A stretch of 50,929 nt of DNA from an uncultured Lachnospiraceae bacterium (GTDB lineage Bacteria; Bacillota; Clostridia; Lachnospirales; Lachnospiraceae): NCBI GenBank assembly GCA_947164865.1, contig CAMUYA010000024.1, positions 1 to 50,929 on the forward strand. The letters are read 5' to 3'. The notes beneath the pieces are model-generated. The model saw only the letters and a list, made by a program, of their open reading frames with translations. It was not told the DNA's origin and made no database searches. The position numbers and the translations under genes are program-made. Below, piece after piece: positions 35,571-43,006 of the stretch (positions within the stretch are counted from its first letter, which is position 1; every line of letters starts with the position of its first letter).

Positions 35571-36982
35571 CAACCTATACTGCCTTTCATCTCAAGTCTG
35601 ATGAGATTGTTCATCTCAACAGCGTACTCGAGGGGCAGTTCCTTGCTAACATTTTCGGCAAATCCGCTTACTATCATCGCTCTGGCATCTTCCTCGGATA
35701 TGCCTCTTGACATCATATAAAATACAGCATCATCGGATATTCTTCCGATGGTTGCCTCATGTCCGACATCCGCATCCGGAGTCCTTATATCCATGGCAGG
35801 AATAGTGTCGGACCTTGAAATATCATCCACCATAAGGGACTGGCAACTTACCGTGGACCTGCTCTTTTTGGCAGCCGGCATGATGGTCACCGCACTTCTG
35901 AAAGTGCTTATCCCTCCGCTTTTGGAAATGGATCTCGTGGATACCACGCTGCTGGTCTCGGGCGCGTTGTGTACGACCTTAAGCCCGGTGTCGAGGTTCT
36001 GTCCTTTTCCGGCAAATGTTATACCTGTGAACTCACATGAAGAGCCTTTTCCGTTAAGAATGCTCATGGGATAAAGATAACTTACATGGCTTCCGAAGGA
36101 ACCCGATACCCATTCGATCTTTCCTCCTTCATCACAGATGGCCCGTTTTGTGTTAAGGTTATACATATTCTTGGACCAGTTTTCGATGGTGGAATATCTT
36201 AGCTTTGCATTCTTGCCCACAAAAAGCTCGACACAACCCGCATGAAGATTTGCCACATTGTATTTGGGAGCGGAACAACCTTCTATGAAATGAAGATCGG
36301 CCCCCTCATCAAGGATGATCAGAGTGTGCTCAAACTGTCCCGCGCCGGGCGCGTTCAGCCTGAAATAGCTCTGCAGCGGGATTTCCACCTTTACCCCCTT
36401 GGGCACGTATACGAAGGAGCCGCCAGACCATACCGCACCGTGAAGTGCAGCGAATTTATGATCCGTCGGCGGAACGAGCTTCATAAAGTGATCCTTTATC
36501 ATCTGCTCGTATTCGCCGTGCATGGCACTCTCAAGATCTGTATATACCACTCCAAGCTTTTTGACATCCTCGCGGATATTGTGATAAACAAGCTCGCTGT
36601 CATACTGTGCGCCCACTCCTGCAAGGGATTCCCTCTCTGCCTGGGGGATTCCCAGCCTTTCAAAGGTCTCTTTTATCTCTTCGGGCACTTCGCTCCATTT
36701 ACCCTTCATGGTGGTGTTGGAGCGGACGTAGGTATCGATCTTGTCCATATCGAGCCCGCTTATATCGGGACCCCACTCGACCATCTTTGTTTTGTTGTAA
36801 ATATCCAGAGCTTTAAGTCTCAGTTCGAGCATCCACTCGGGATCGTTCTTTTCCTGCGAAAGCTGCCTTACTATTTCTTCGCTAAGTCCACTCTCGAGCC
36901 TGTAGGAATCGGCCGAATCGAATCTGAAATCATATAGCTCTCTGTCGATATCATCGACAAATGTTTTTTCTCTGTCTGACAT
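35570..36982 (-). CDS. sufB: Fe-S assembly protein SufB
   Basis: SufB is the scaffold subunit on which the cluster is built. The 470-aa product is full length, with the region WSGGSFVYVPKGVKVEIPLQ, IEGCSAPKY, and RSISKSGGISTFRSAV. The end contains DVGHEATIGRISDDAVFYMMSRGI, paralogous to the SufD end. It lies 38 nt after sufC and overlaps sufD at TGATG. Confidence 0.97.
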   Translation of the reverse strand: MSDREKTFVDDIDRELYDFRFDSADSYRLESGLSEEIVRQLSQEKNDPEWMLELRLKALDIYNKTKMVEWGPDISGLDMDKIDTYVRSNTTMKGKWSEVPEEIKETFERLGIPQAERESLAGVGAQYDSELVYHNIREDVKKLGVVYTDLESAMHGEYEQMIKDHFMKLVPPTDHKFAALHGAVWSGGSFVYVPKGVKVEIPLQSYFRLNAPGAGQFEHTLIILDEGADLHFIEGCSAPKYNVANLHAGCVELFVGKNAKLRYSTIENWSKNMYNLNTKRAICDEGGKIEWVSGSFGSHVSYLYPMSILNGKGSSCEFTGITFAGKGQNLDTGLKVVHNAPETSSVVSTRSISKSGGISTFRSAVTIMPAAKKSRSTVSCQSLMVDDISRSDTIPAMDIRTPDADVGHEATIGRISDDAVFYMMSRGISEEDARAMIVSGFAENVSKELPLEYAVEMNNLIRLEMKGSIG

Positions 36983-37020
36983 ATTTATTCTTCCGAAAGG
37001 TTAACTTTCCCATTAACCTT

Positions 37021-37764
37021 TCATTCTTTCAAATACTTTTCAAATCCCGCTGCATTTATCTCTTCGACGAGCTCGGGGCCTCCGTTATCAACTATCTTAC
37101 CGGCCACCATGACATGGGTCTTATCGACCTTAAGGCTCTCGAGTATCCTGGTGCTGTGAGTGATTATTAGAAGGCTTCCCTCCGTCTCTTTCTGAAAATG
37201 CTCCACTCCGACCGATACCGTCTTTACTGCATCCACATCAAGTCCGGAGTCTGTCTCATCAAGGATGGCCAGCCTGGGTTCAAGGACAAGAAGCTGAAGT
37301 ATCTCGGCCTTCTTTTTCTCTCCTCCCGAAAAGCCTGTATTAAGGCTTCTTTCAAGATAGGATTCATCCATATTAAGGATCTGCATCTTTTCCTTTACAA
37401 GCTTGCGGAATTTTAACAGGCTGATCCTCTCTCCTTTTTGCTCATATGATGTGCGAAGGAAATCGAGGAGTGATACACCCGGCACTTCCACCGGATTCTG
37501 GAAGGACAGGAACAGTCCTGCTTTAGCCCTCTTATCCGGAGTCATATCAAGCAGATCCTCTCCCATAAAACCGACCTGCCCTGAAGTTACCTCGTATGAA
37601 GGATGTCCCATAAGCGCGTATCCGAGTGTGGATTTGCCTGCACCGTTAGGTCCCATGAGCACATGGGTTTCGCCCTTGCCGATCTTTAGATCCACTCCGC
37701 GGAGTATCTCACGATCCGATGCATTTACTTTTAACGAACTGACATTAAGTATTTCTTCTGACAT
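37021..37764 (-). CDS. sufC: Fe-S assembly ATPase SufC
   Basis: SufC is the ABC-type ATPase that drives conformational change in SufBC2D. The 247-aa protein has Walker A GPNGAGKSTLGY, the Suf-type signature SGGEKKKAEILQ and Walker B LAILDETDSGLDVDAV, with no membrane segment. It is the first gene of the operon. The 5' leader (37765-37888) shows no Fe-S regulator box that I recognise. Confidence 0.97.
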   Translation of the reverse strand: MSEEILNVSSLKVNASDREILRGVDLKIGKGETHVLMGPNGAGKSTLGYALMGHPSYEVTSGQVGFMGEDLLDMTPDKRAKAGLFLSFQNPVEVPGVSLLDFLRTSYEQKGERISLLKFRKLVKEKMQILNMDESYLERSLNTGFSGGEKKKAEILQLLVLEPRLAILDETDSGLDVDAVKTVSVGVEHFQKETEGSLLIITHSTRILESLKVDKTHVMVAGKIVDNGGPELVEEINAAGFEKYLKE

Positions 37765-37888
37765 TTTTAAGCCCTGTGAATCTTTCTTCTGTGTTTCTTC
37801 TGATTTTTTTGTGTTTCTTTTCTGTTTCGGACAACCGCCCGTTTTGCATTTTCCCCCACTCTCAGATTCATAATTTTAACATAAGAAA

Positions 37889-37924
37889 AGCCCGTTTTCC
37901 ACACTTTATGCGGAAAATCGGGCT
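37889..37924 (-). terminator. Intrinsic terminator before the suf operon
   Basis: AGCCCG-TTTTCC pairs with GGAAAA-CGGGCT (one bulge), followed by TTTTC on the minus strand. It ends the transcript of the 130-aa gene. A second hairpin TTGATAC/GTATCAA (37931-37954) lies just before it. Confidence 0.75.
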
Positions 37925-37979
37925 CTGCTATTGATACAGATTATCAGTATCAATAAGTTGTACAGACATTGATATTTAA

Positions 37980-38372
37980 TCAAAGCTTCGGTATAACCAC
38001 TCCGTCCGAATTGTCAACAATAGCGCCTGATGCGGAGCTGCCGACAAAGAACTGATACTGCCTGAGCACATCGTCCTTCTTCATATCGGAAATGGCGTTT
38101 TCAACATCCAGGGAGTAGATGTCACTGTCCTTGCCGATGTAACCGAAATCATCACTCTTATTGAATGTGAGTGAAATATCTTCAAGAGCTGCGTCATTTC
38201 TGGGTACAGAAGGGCTGCTCTGAGGGGAAGCCGGCGAATAAAACTGCTCTTTCTGAGCCTGTTTAAGCTGTTCGTCCTGCTTTCTTACTTCATCGACGCT
38301 GACAGTAGGGACCTGCGGTATACGATAATTTCCTATGAAATTTTGATTAAATCCTATTCCATTGAGTCCCAT
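37980..38372 (-). CDS. Unknown 130-aa protein under a sigma-28 promoter
   Basis: I do not recognise this family. The protein is short and soluble, with an Asn/Gly-rich N-terminus (MGLNGIGFNQNFIGNYRIPQ), a Gln/Ser/Pro-rich middle (about 35-55), and a C-terminal segment with DMKKDDVLRQYQFFVG and the ending VDNSDGVVIPKL. There is no signal peptide, Cys or membrane helix. A perfect sigma-28 promoter lies about 100 nt upstream, so it is probably expressed with late flagellar and chemotaxis genes. The ATG follows AAGGAGG. It could be a flagellum-associated or secreted protein; function unknown. Confidence 0.75.
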   Translation of the reverse strand: MGLNGIGFNQNFIGNYRIPQVPTVSVDEVRKQDEQLKQAQKEQFYSPASPQSSPSVPRNDAALEDISLTFNKSDDFGYIGKDSDIYSLDVENAISDMKKDDVLRQYQFFVGSSASGAIVDNSDGVVIPKL

Positions 38373-38471
38373 CCTTAAACCTCCTTGTTACGTTTAAGCC
38401 TCTTTCCTTTAACGCTTAAACGGATGTTAACTGCCGCGGGAAATCCTTTTCCTTTGGTGCCTGCACACTTT

Positions 38472-38498
38472 ATATCGGCAGTTTACATCAAAAATTTA
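38472..38498 (-). promoter_or_regulatory. Sigma-28 (SigD/FliA) promoter
   Basis: TAAA (38495-38498), 15 nt, then GCCGATAT (38472-38479) on the minus strand, an exact match to the motility sigma factor consensus. It directs transcription of the 130-aa unknown gene. Confidence 0.85.
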
Positions 38499-38510
38499 GT
38501 CCTGAAAGCA

Positions 38511-38542
38511 AAAAACGTATCATTTTTTTCAGATACGTTTTT
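38511..38542 (-). terminator. Intrinsic terminator after nrdR
   Basis: An 11-bp stem AAAAACGTATC/GATACGTTTTT with a 10-nt loop has a T-tract in its 3' arm. It lies 37 nt after the nrdR stop and just upstream of the sigma-28 promoter. Confidence 0.85.
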
Positions 38543-38578
38543 ACCGATCTATGGTTGTGGATAAAACCGGTGACATTA

Positions 38579-39028
38579 TTATCTGAGCATAGCTTTGAGT
38601 TCATCCATGAATGTGTTGACATCCTTGAACTCACGATAAACGGATGCAAATCTTACATAAGCCACTTCGTCGAGATTCTTAAGCTTATTCATCACAAGCT
38701 CTCCGACCACCTCGCTGGGGATCTCTTTTTCCTCCATCTGGGTTATCTCATTCTCAACATCATCGACAAGCTTTGTTATCTGAGCCGCGCTGACGGGTCT
38801 CTTATGACAGGCGCGGATAAGTCCGCTCTCTATCTTTGCGCGATCGTAGGTCTCGCGGTTATTGTCCTTCTTTATGATAATGAGCGGAATAGTCTCGACT
38901 TTTTCATAGGTGGTAAATCTCTTGTTACAGTCATCGCAGATCCTGCGCCTTCTGATGGAAGCGTTGTCATCCGCCGGACGTGAATCAATTACTCTTGTGT
39001 TATCATTACCGCAATAAGGACATTTCAT
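38579..39028 (-). CDS. nrdR: Transcriptional repressor NrdR
   Basis: NrdR senses ATP/dATP and represses ribonucleotide reductase genes. The start is ATG 39028 (MKCPYCGNDNTRVIDSR), giving 149 aa, the usual length; the open frame upstream is not family-like. The N-terminal zinc ribbon has CPYC and CDDC (C3, C6, C31, C34), followed by the ATP-cone domain (ETIPLIIIKKDNNRETYDR). No nrd genes are in the window. An NrdR-box-like site in its own promoter suggests autoregulation. Confidence 0.97.
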   Translation of the reverse strand: MKCPYCGNDNTRVIDSRPADDNASIRRRRICDDCNKRFTTYEKVETIPLIIIKKDNNRETYDRAKIESGLIRACHKRPVSAAQITKLVDDVENEITQMEEKEIPSEVVGELVMNKLKNLDEVAYVRFASVYREFKDVNTFMDELKAMLR

Positions 39029-39071
39029 TTCTTCTCTCACCTTTCGGGTTAATTGATATAAAAACAACAAA

Positions 39072-39108
39072 GCGGATTGCCGCACTTGTACCATTGCTTG
39101 CAATCCGC
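39072..39108 (-). other. Hairpin at the predicted 5' end of the nrdR transcript
   Basis: A 9-bp stem GCGGATTGC/GCAATCCGC with a 19-nt loop is followed by TTTGTTGTTTTT on the minus strand. It begins about where the promoter would start transcription. It could terminate incoming transcripts, attenuate nrdR, or protect the 5' end. Confidence 0.6.
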
Positions 39109-39113
39109 CTATG

Positions 39114-39142
39114 ATTATACACAAGATATAGTTTTATGTCAA
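39114..39142 (-). promoter_or_regulatory. Consensus sigma-A promoter for nrdR
   Basis: TTGACA (39137-39142) and TATAAT (39114-39119) with a 17-nt spacer are a perfect match to consensus. The -35 lies 9 nt before the end of the upstream small gene. Confidence 0.85.
39119..39134 (-). promoter_or_regulatory. NrdR-box-like operator within the nrdR promoter
   Basis: Minus strand AAACTATATCTTGTGT matches the NrdR box acaCwAtATaTwGtgt at 14 of 16 positions and fills the -35/-10 spacer. NrdR usually binds two boxes; a second is not evident. Confidence 0.55.
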
Positions 39143-39150
39143 CTTGAATT

Positions 39151-39420
39151 TTATGTTAACTTATACTCTTTCCAATTTGATGCCGCGGCCGAAAATCTGT
39201 CATGATCTCTGAACAGTCTGTCATTCATCCATCTCACCGCATCCTCAACACCGTCACGGTCGAAGGTGAACTCTTCGCTCTCTTTTTCGGACTCCGGTGT
39301 TGTATGGAAATTAAAGGGCTCGGGCCATATGGTACAGAGCAGTTTATCGCCTTTCTTCTCCAGCCGGTAGCGCATTCCCTCCGTGGACCCGGTGAAATCG
39401 CTTTTTTTCAGATATTCCAT
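39151..39420 (-). CDS. Unknown small protein between ftsZ and nrdR
   Basis: This is an 89-aa protein from ATG 39420; an upstream TTG at 39447 would add 9 residues. It is soluble and mixed alpha/beta, with MRYRLEKKGDKLLCTIWPEPFNF in the middle and an acidic segment (ESEKESEEFTFDRDGVEDAV) before a helical C-terminus. I know no function. It starts 36 nt after ftsZ and is probably co-transcribed with it. Confidence 0.7.
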   Translation of the reverse strand: MEYLKKSDFTGSTEGMRYRLEKKGDKLLCTIWPEPFNFHTTPESEKESEEFTFDRDGVEDAVRWMNDRLFRDHDRFSAAASNWKEYKLT

Positions 39421-39456
39421 TGATAAGATTTCTTCTGCTTTTACCAAAATGATTTC

Positions 39457-40653
39457 TTACTCATCCTTATTCCTTGTAAGGAAGCTGGGAATAACAAGCT
39501 CCTGCTGCTGCACATTGGATCTGATGGGTGCAGTCTGGAAATTCTGTGTTCCTCTGGGAATGGGTGCAGTACCCATTGAAGAATTGACAGGCATATGATG
39601 AGTGGACTGAGGCTGGCTCGCTGTTCTGGCACCTACGCCTACAAATGAAGGCTTCGGAGCTCCGGGAGCGCCTGTGCGTCCAAGATTGCCTGTGATGGGA
39701 ACCGCATCAAGACCGGTAGCGATAACTGTAACGATACAGGTATCGGGCATGTTCTCGTTGTAGTTCGCACCCTGTATAATATTGACTTCCTCTCCCGTAA
39801 GGGACTGGATATAAGCTGATGCAACCGCAACGTCGTTGAGTGATATATCTCCGGTGATGCTGATGATGGCATCCGATGCGGAGTTGATCTTAGTCTCAAG
39901 AAGAGGACTTTCAACAGCAAGACGTACAGCTTCTTCAGCCTTGTTCTCTCCGCTTGCCATACCGATTCCGATATGAGCAATACCGTGATCTTTCATGGCT
40001 GTCTGCACATCTGCGAAATCGAGGTTGATTATAGCGGACTCGGTGATAAGATCGGTAATACCTCTCACCGCCTGCTGAAGAACCTCGTCAGCCTTCTTAA
40101 GCGCATCGGGCATGGAAGTGCGCTTATCAACTATCTCAAGAAGCTTATCATTAGGAATAACGATAAGAGTATCAACATAATCAGTGATCTTTTCGATCCC
40201 GCCCTTGGCGTTCATCATCCTGGGGCGTCCCTCAAAGGTAAAGGGCTTGGTCATAACACCGACAGTAAGGATTCCCATATCCTTTGAAAGCTTTGCAATA
40301 TAGGGAGCAGCTCCGGTACCGGTACCGCCACCCATTCCACAGGTAACAAATACCATATCCGCGCCCTCAAGTGCGGATGTGAGCTCTTCAACGCTCTCCT
40401 CTGCTGCTTTCTCTCCAACCTCGGGCTTAGCGCCTGCGCCGAGACCCTTGGTGAGCTTTTCTCCTATCTGTATACGCCTGGGAGCCTTGCACAGGTCAAG
40501 CGCCTGCTTATCGGTGTTAACTCCGATGAACTCAACTCCGCCTATACCCTCATCGATCATACGGTTAACGGCGTTGTTTCCGGCTCCGCCGACGCCTATA
40601 ACTATGATCTTCGCTTTATTATCCGATTCAACCTCTCTAATATCTATAGACAC
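39457..40653 (-). CDS. ftsZ: Cell division protein FtsZ
   Basis: FtsZ is the tubulin-like GTPase that forms the Z-ring. The 398-aa product has [12 protein letters not shown] near the N-terminus, the tubulin signature [10 protein letters not shown] (about 108-117), the synergy region [11 protein letters not shown], a Pro/Gln-rich linker, and the conserved C-terminal peptide with VIPSFLTRN that binds FtsA or SepF. The start codon is GTG (40653) after GGAGG. It has its own promoter downstream of ftsQ. Confidence 0.98.
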   Translation of the reverse strand: MSIDIREVESDNKAKIIVIGVGGAGNNAVNRMIDEGIGGVEFIGVNTDKQALDLCKAPRRIQIGEKLTKGLGAGAKPEVGEKAAEESVEELTSALEGADMVFVTCGMGGGTGTGAAPYIAKLSKDMGILTVGVMTKPFTFEGRPRMMNAKGGIEKITDYVDTLIVIPNDKLLEIVDKRTSMPDALKKADEVLQQAVRGITDLITESAIINLDFADVQTAMKDHGIAHIGIGMASGENKAEEAVRLAVESPLLETKINSASDAIISITGDISLNDVAVASAYIQSLTGEEVNIIQGANYNENMPDTCIVTVIATGLDAVPITGNLGRTGAPGAPKPSFVGVGARTASQPQSTHHMPVNSSMGTAPIPRGTQNFQTAPIRSNVQQQELVIPSFLTRNKDE

Positions 40654-40695
40654 TTTATGCTTCCTCCAAACTTAACTAGCTCGCATACAAATAAT

Positions 40696-40724
40696 ATAAT
40701 ATAATCATTTATGGATTTTCGCAA
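40696..40724 (-). promoter_or_regulatory. Sigma-A promoter for ftsZ
   Basis: TTGCGA (40719-40724), 17-nt spacer, TATTAT (40696-40701), about 43 nt before the ftsZ GTG. Confidence 0.65.
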
Positions 40725-40797
40725 TGAAAAATTTAATATTTTTGTAAAAAAAGAATTATTCCATACTTATGTCTACTACTTGCATTTACCATGCATA

Positions 40798-41538
40798 TCA
40801 TTCCTTGTCGGCCTTGAAAATATATATACCGTTTGTCTCATCATATTCCTTCATATCCAGAACTCCGCTCTTGCCTTCGAGGGTTTCCATAAAAACAGGA
40901 AGATTCATGATCTTATCCTCGATGTGGGTTCTGTCACTTCCCAGGGCGACCCTGACCTTTCCGAAATACAGCGTAACTTCATCCTGATCGTGGAAAAAGA
41001 TCTTATCCACCTTCAGTCCGTATTTGTCCATCATCTTTGTAAGGTCCAGAGTCCTTGCAAAAAGCTCAGCATCCCCTGTTCCCAGCTTCTTTCCGATCTC
41101 TATGCTGTTGAAGGTGATCCCGGCCACCTGAGGTATTCCGTCGGTGAGCACCGATGAGCTCTCGACCACATACCCGTCTTTATCAAAATAAATGTAATGA
41201 TCCAGATAATTAACATATCCCGCAAGTGCTTTCTCATATACGTTTATTCTGATAGAATCCTTGCTCAGGACCGATACGGTAATGCTGTCAACAAAAGGCA
41301 CGTCCGTGATCTTCTTATTCTTAAACTTCCAGGAAAGCACCAGGGAGTTATCTCCCAGCGGGCCGTCCATGACCATATCGGCTATCTGTTCCCCCGTGTA
41401 GTGTTTGTTTCCTTCCACTATAACTTTGTCGGGATCGACGCGGTAAGCTGTAAGAAGATAATACGCCGCCCCGAGTAACCCTGCCAGGACAGCGAGTACG
41501 ACAACGATATTCAGGATGATCCGGACTCGTCTGCTCAC
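40798..41538 (-). CDS. ftsQ: Cell division protein FtsQ/DivIB
   Basis: FtsQ/DivIB is a divisome protein bridging FtsL and FtsB. The 246-aa product has a short basic N-terminus, one membrane helix (about 6-30, IILNIVVVLAVLAGLLGAAYYL), then a POTRA domain (YRVDPDKVIVEGNKHYTGEQIADMV) and a beta domain. It starts with GTG overlapping the ftsW stop by 4 nt, indicating coupling. Confidence 0.9.
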   Translation of the reverse strand: MSRRVRIILNIVVVLAVLAGLLGAAYYLLTAYRVDPDKVIVEGNKHYTGEQIADMVMDGPLGDNSLVLSWKFKNKKITDVPFVDSITVSVLSKDSIRINVYEKALAGYVNYLDHYIYFDKDGYVVESSSVLTDGIPQVAGITFNSIEIGKKLGTGDAELFARTLDLTKMMDKYGLKVDKIFFHDQDEVTLYFGKVRVALGSDRTHIEDKIMNLPVFMETLEGKSGVLDMKEYDETNGIYIFKADKE

Positions 41539-42737
41539 TTACTCACCTCTGCACGATTACTGCGGTTTATTCCAAGAACTATACCCATTTCAGCCATCAG
41601 GAAGCACACCGATGATCCGCCGTAAGAGATGAACGGAAGGGACACGCCGGTGTTCGGCATACTGTTTGTCGCAACGGCGATATTCAATATGACCTGAAGA
41701 GCAACATGGGTCATAATACCGATAACAAGCATATAAGGATAAACCTCGGAAGTATCTCTTGCGATCATGTACATTCTTGAAAGAAGCAGAACGAAAATGA
41801 TGATCACCGCTATTGCACCAACCACTCCGAGTTCCTCGCAGATTATGGCAAAGATCATATCGTTATGAGGCTCGGGGAGGTTTGATATCTTCTGTACGCT
41901 CTGCCCCAGGCCTTTGCCCCACACGCCCCCGTTTCCGATGGCGTAAAGACCCTGAATGATCTGGTGTGCCTTGGAATCGGCTGTATTTTCGGGGTGCAGC
42001 CAGGAATAGATCCTCATCAGTCTGAAGGACGCCTTATCATCACCCACATTTATGTTTTCGGCAACAATGATGACTATCGCAACGATAACCGCTATGATCC
42101 CCACCACGATAATGAACCGTTTGAGATCGCGGCTCACCACAAATGTCATGATAAAAGAGATAGCATATATTATTATAGCCGAACTCAGATTATCCGTAAC
42201 GGTATAAATGATCAGGCATACCGGGATCGGAAGTGCCAGTGTAAACCAGAAATACTTCCTCTCATTTATCTTTTTTCCGATGGCATAAAGCCACGAGGCC
42301 ATGAACATTATCATGAAAAGCTTTGACGCTTCGGCAGGCTGGAAGTTGAAAGGCGTTCCCGGTATTTCCACCCATCTTGTGGCATGATGGGACTCGATAC
42401 CGAAGGGAATGGTAAGAAGGGGCAGGGTCGTTGCAAGGCCGTAAAATACCCATCTGAAGATCCATTTCTTATCATATATCCTGTAAGGAACGAACATGAG
42501 AAGCACAGCACCGATAATACCGACAAGATCGGCTATGGCCTGACGTGAAAAATAATGGGTCTGGTCGCCGTAGTCCCTCAGGGCAACATAAGAGCTCGCG
42601 GAATAAACCATGATCAGTCCGAATCCCAGAAGAAATGCGAGTACCAGCACCATGTTCCAGTCAAAACCGGCTTTTGCCGCTCTGCGCAGCTGTTTTTTTG
42701 TGAAATTTTTTACACCATCTGCTGTGGATGTTGCCAT
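41535..42737 (-). CDS. ftsW: Septal peptidoglycan polymerase FtsW (SEDS family)
   Basis: FtsW is the SEDS glycosyltransferase that works with the class B PBP at the septum. The 400-aa protein has about ten membrane segments and the SEDS signatures NVGDDKASFRLMRIYSWLHPE, GNGGVWGKGLGQSVQKISNLPEPHNDMIFAI and SLPFISYGGSSV. SpoVE and RodA are paralogues; the divisome context favours FtsW. It has AGGAG before the ATG. The upstream gap carries E elements 4 and 5, and the usual mraY/murD genes are missing there. Confidence 0.93.
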   Translation of the reverse strand: MATSTADGVKNFTKKQLRRAAKAGFDWNMVLVLAFLLGFGLIMVYSASSYVALRDYGDQTHYFSRQAIADLVGIIGAVLLMFVPYRIYDKKWIFRWVFYGLATTLPLLTIPFGIESHHATRWVEIPGTPFNFQPAEASKLFMIMFMASWLYAIGKKINERKYFWFTLALPIPVCLIIYTVTDNLSSAIIIYAISFIMTFVVSRDLKRFIIVVGIIAVIVAIVIIVAENINVGDDKASFRLMRIYSWLHPENTADSKAHQIIQGLYAIGNGGVWGKGLGQSVQKISNLPEPHNDMIFAIICEELGVVGAIAVIIIFVLLLSRMYMIARDTSEVYPYMLVIGIMTHVALQVILNIAVATNSMPNTGVSLPFISYGGSSVCFLMAEMGIVLGINRSNRAEVSK

Positions 42738-42761
42738 GTGGGTCTCCTATCTGTTGTATTA

Positions 42762-42866
42762 CAGAATGCAGCAAAGTACACTGCATTCTGCGCGATACTT
42801 CGTATGAACTCCGTCTTGAGGCATAACGGAGTTCATGCGCAAATCAGAGTACGATTTGCGCATCGC
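42762..42866 (-). repeat. E element 4 (structured intergenic repeat)
   Basis: In transcript sense: P1 GCGAT/ATCGC, P2 ATGCGCAAATC with loop GTACTCT, P3 ATGAACTCCGT with loop TATGCCTCAAG, spacer ACGAAGT, and P4 CAGAATGCAG with loop GTACTTT. It is a tandem partner of E5; P2 and P3 are identical between the two, while P4 differs and keeps its pairing at most positions. Confidence 0.82.
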
Positions 42867-42888
42867 TAGTTGCGCATCGCTTCTTTTA

Positions 42889-42993
42889 CAGAATGCGATA
42901 AAGTACATCACATTCTGCGCGATACTTCGTATGAACTCCGTCTTGAGGCGTAACGGAGTTCATGCGCAAATCAGAGTACGATTTGCGCATCGC
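42889..42993 (-). repeat. E element 5 (structured intergenic repeat)
   Basis: In transcript sense it follows the PBP stop codon after GCGATGTGCTATAA. P1 is GCGAT/ATCGC; P2 and P3 are as in E4, with one loop change; P4 is CAGAATG-GAT with one C-A mismatch and loop GTACTTT. E4 and E5 are a local tandem duplication of about 127 bp. Confidence 0.82.
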
Positions 42994-43006
42994 TTATAGC
43001 ACATCG

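Noticed and set aside
37767..37871. 34-codon, very basic frame in the sufC leader ending 2 nt before the sufC start (minus strand)
   Set aside because: It has no ribosome binding site and its composition reflects an A-rich leader. A second frame starting at 37849 is equally unsupported.
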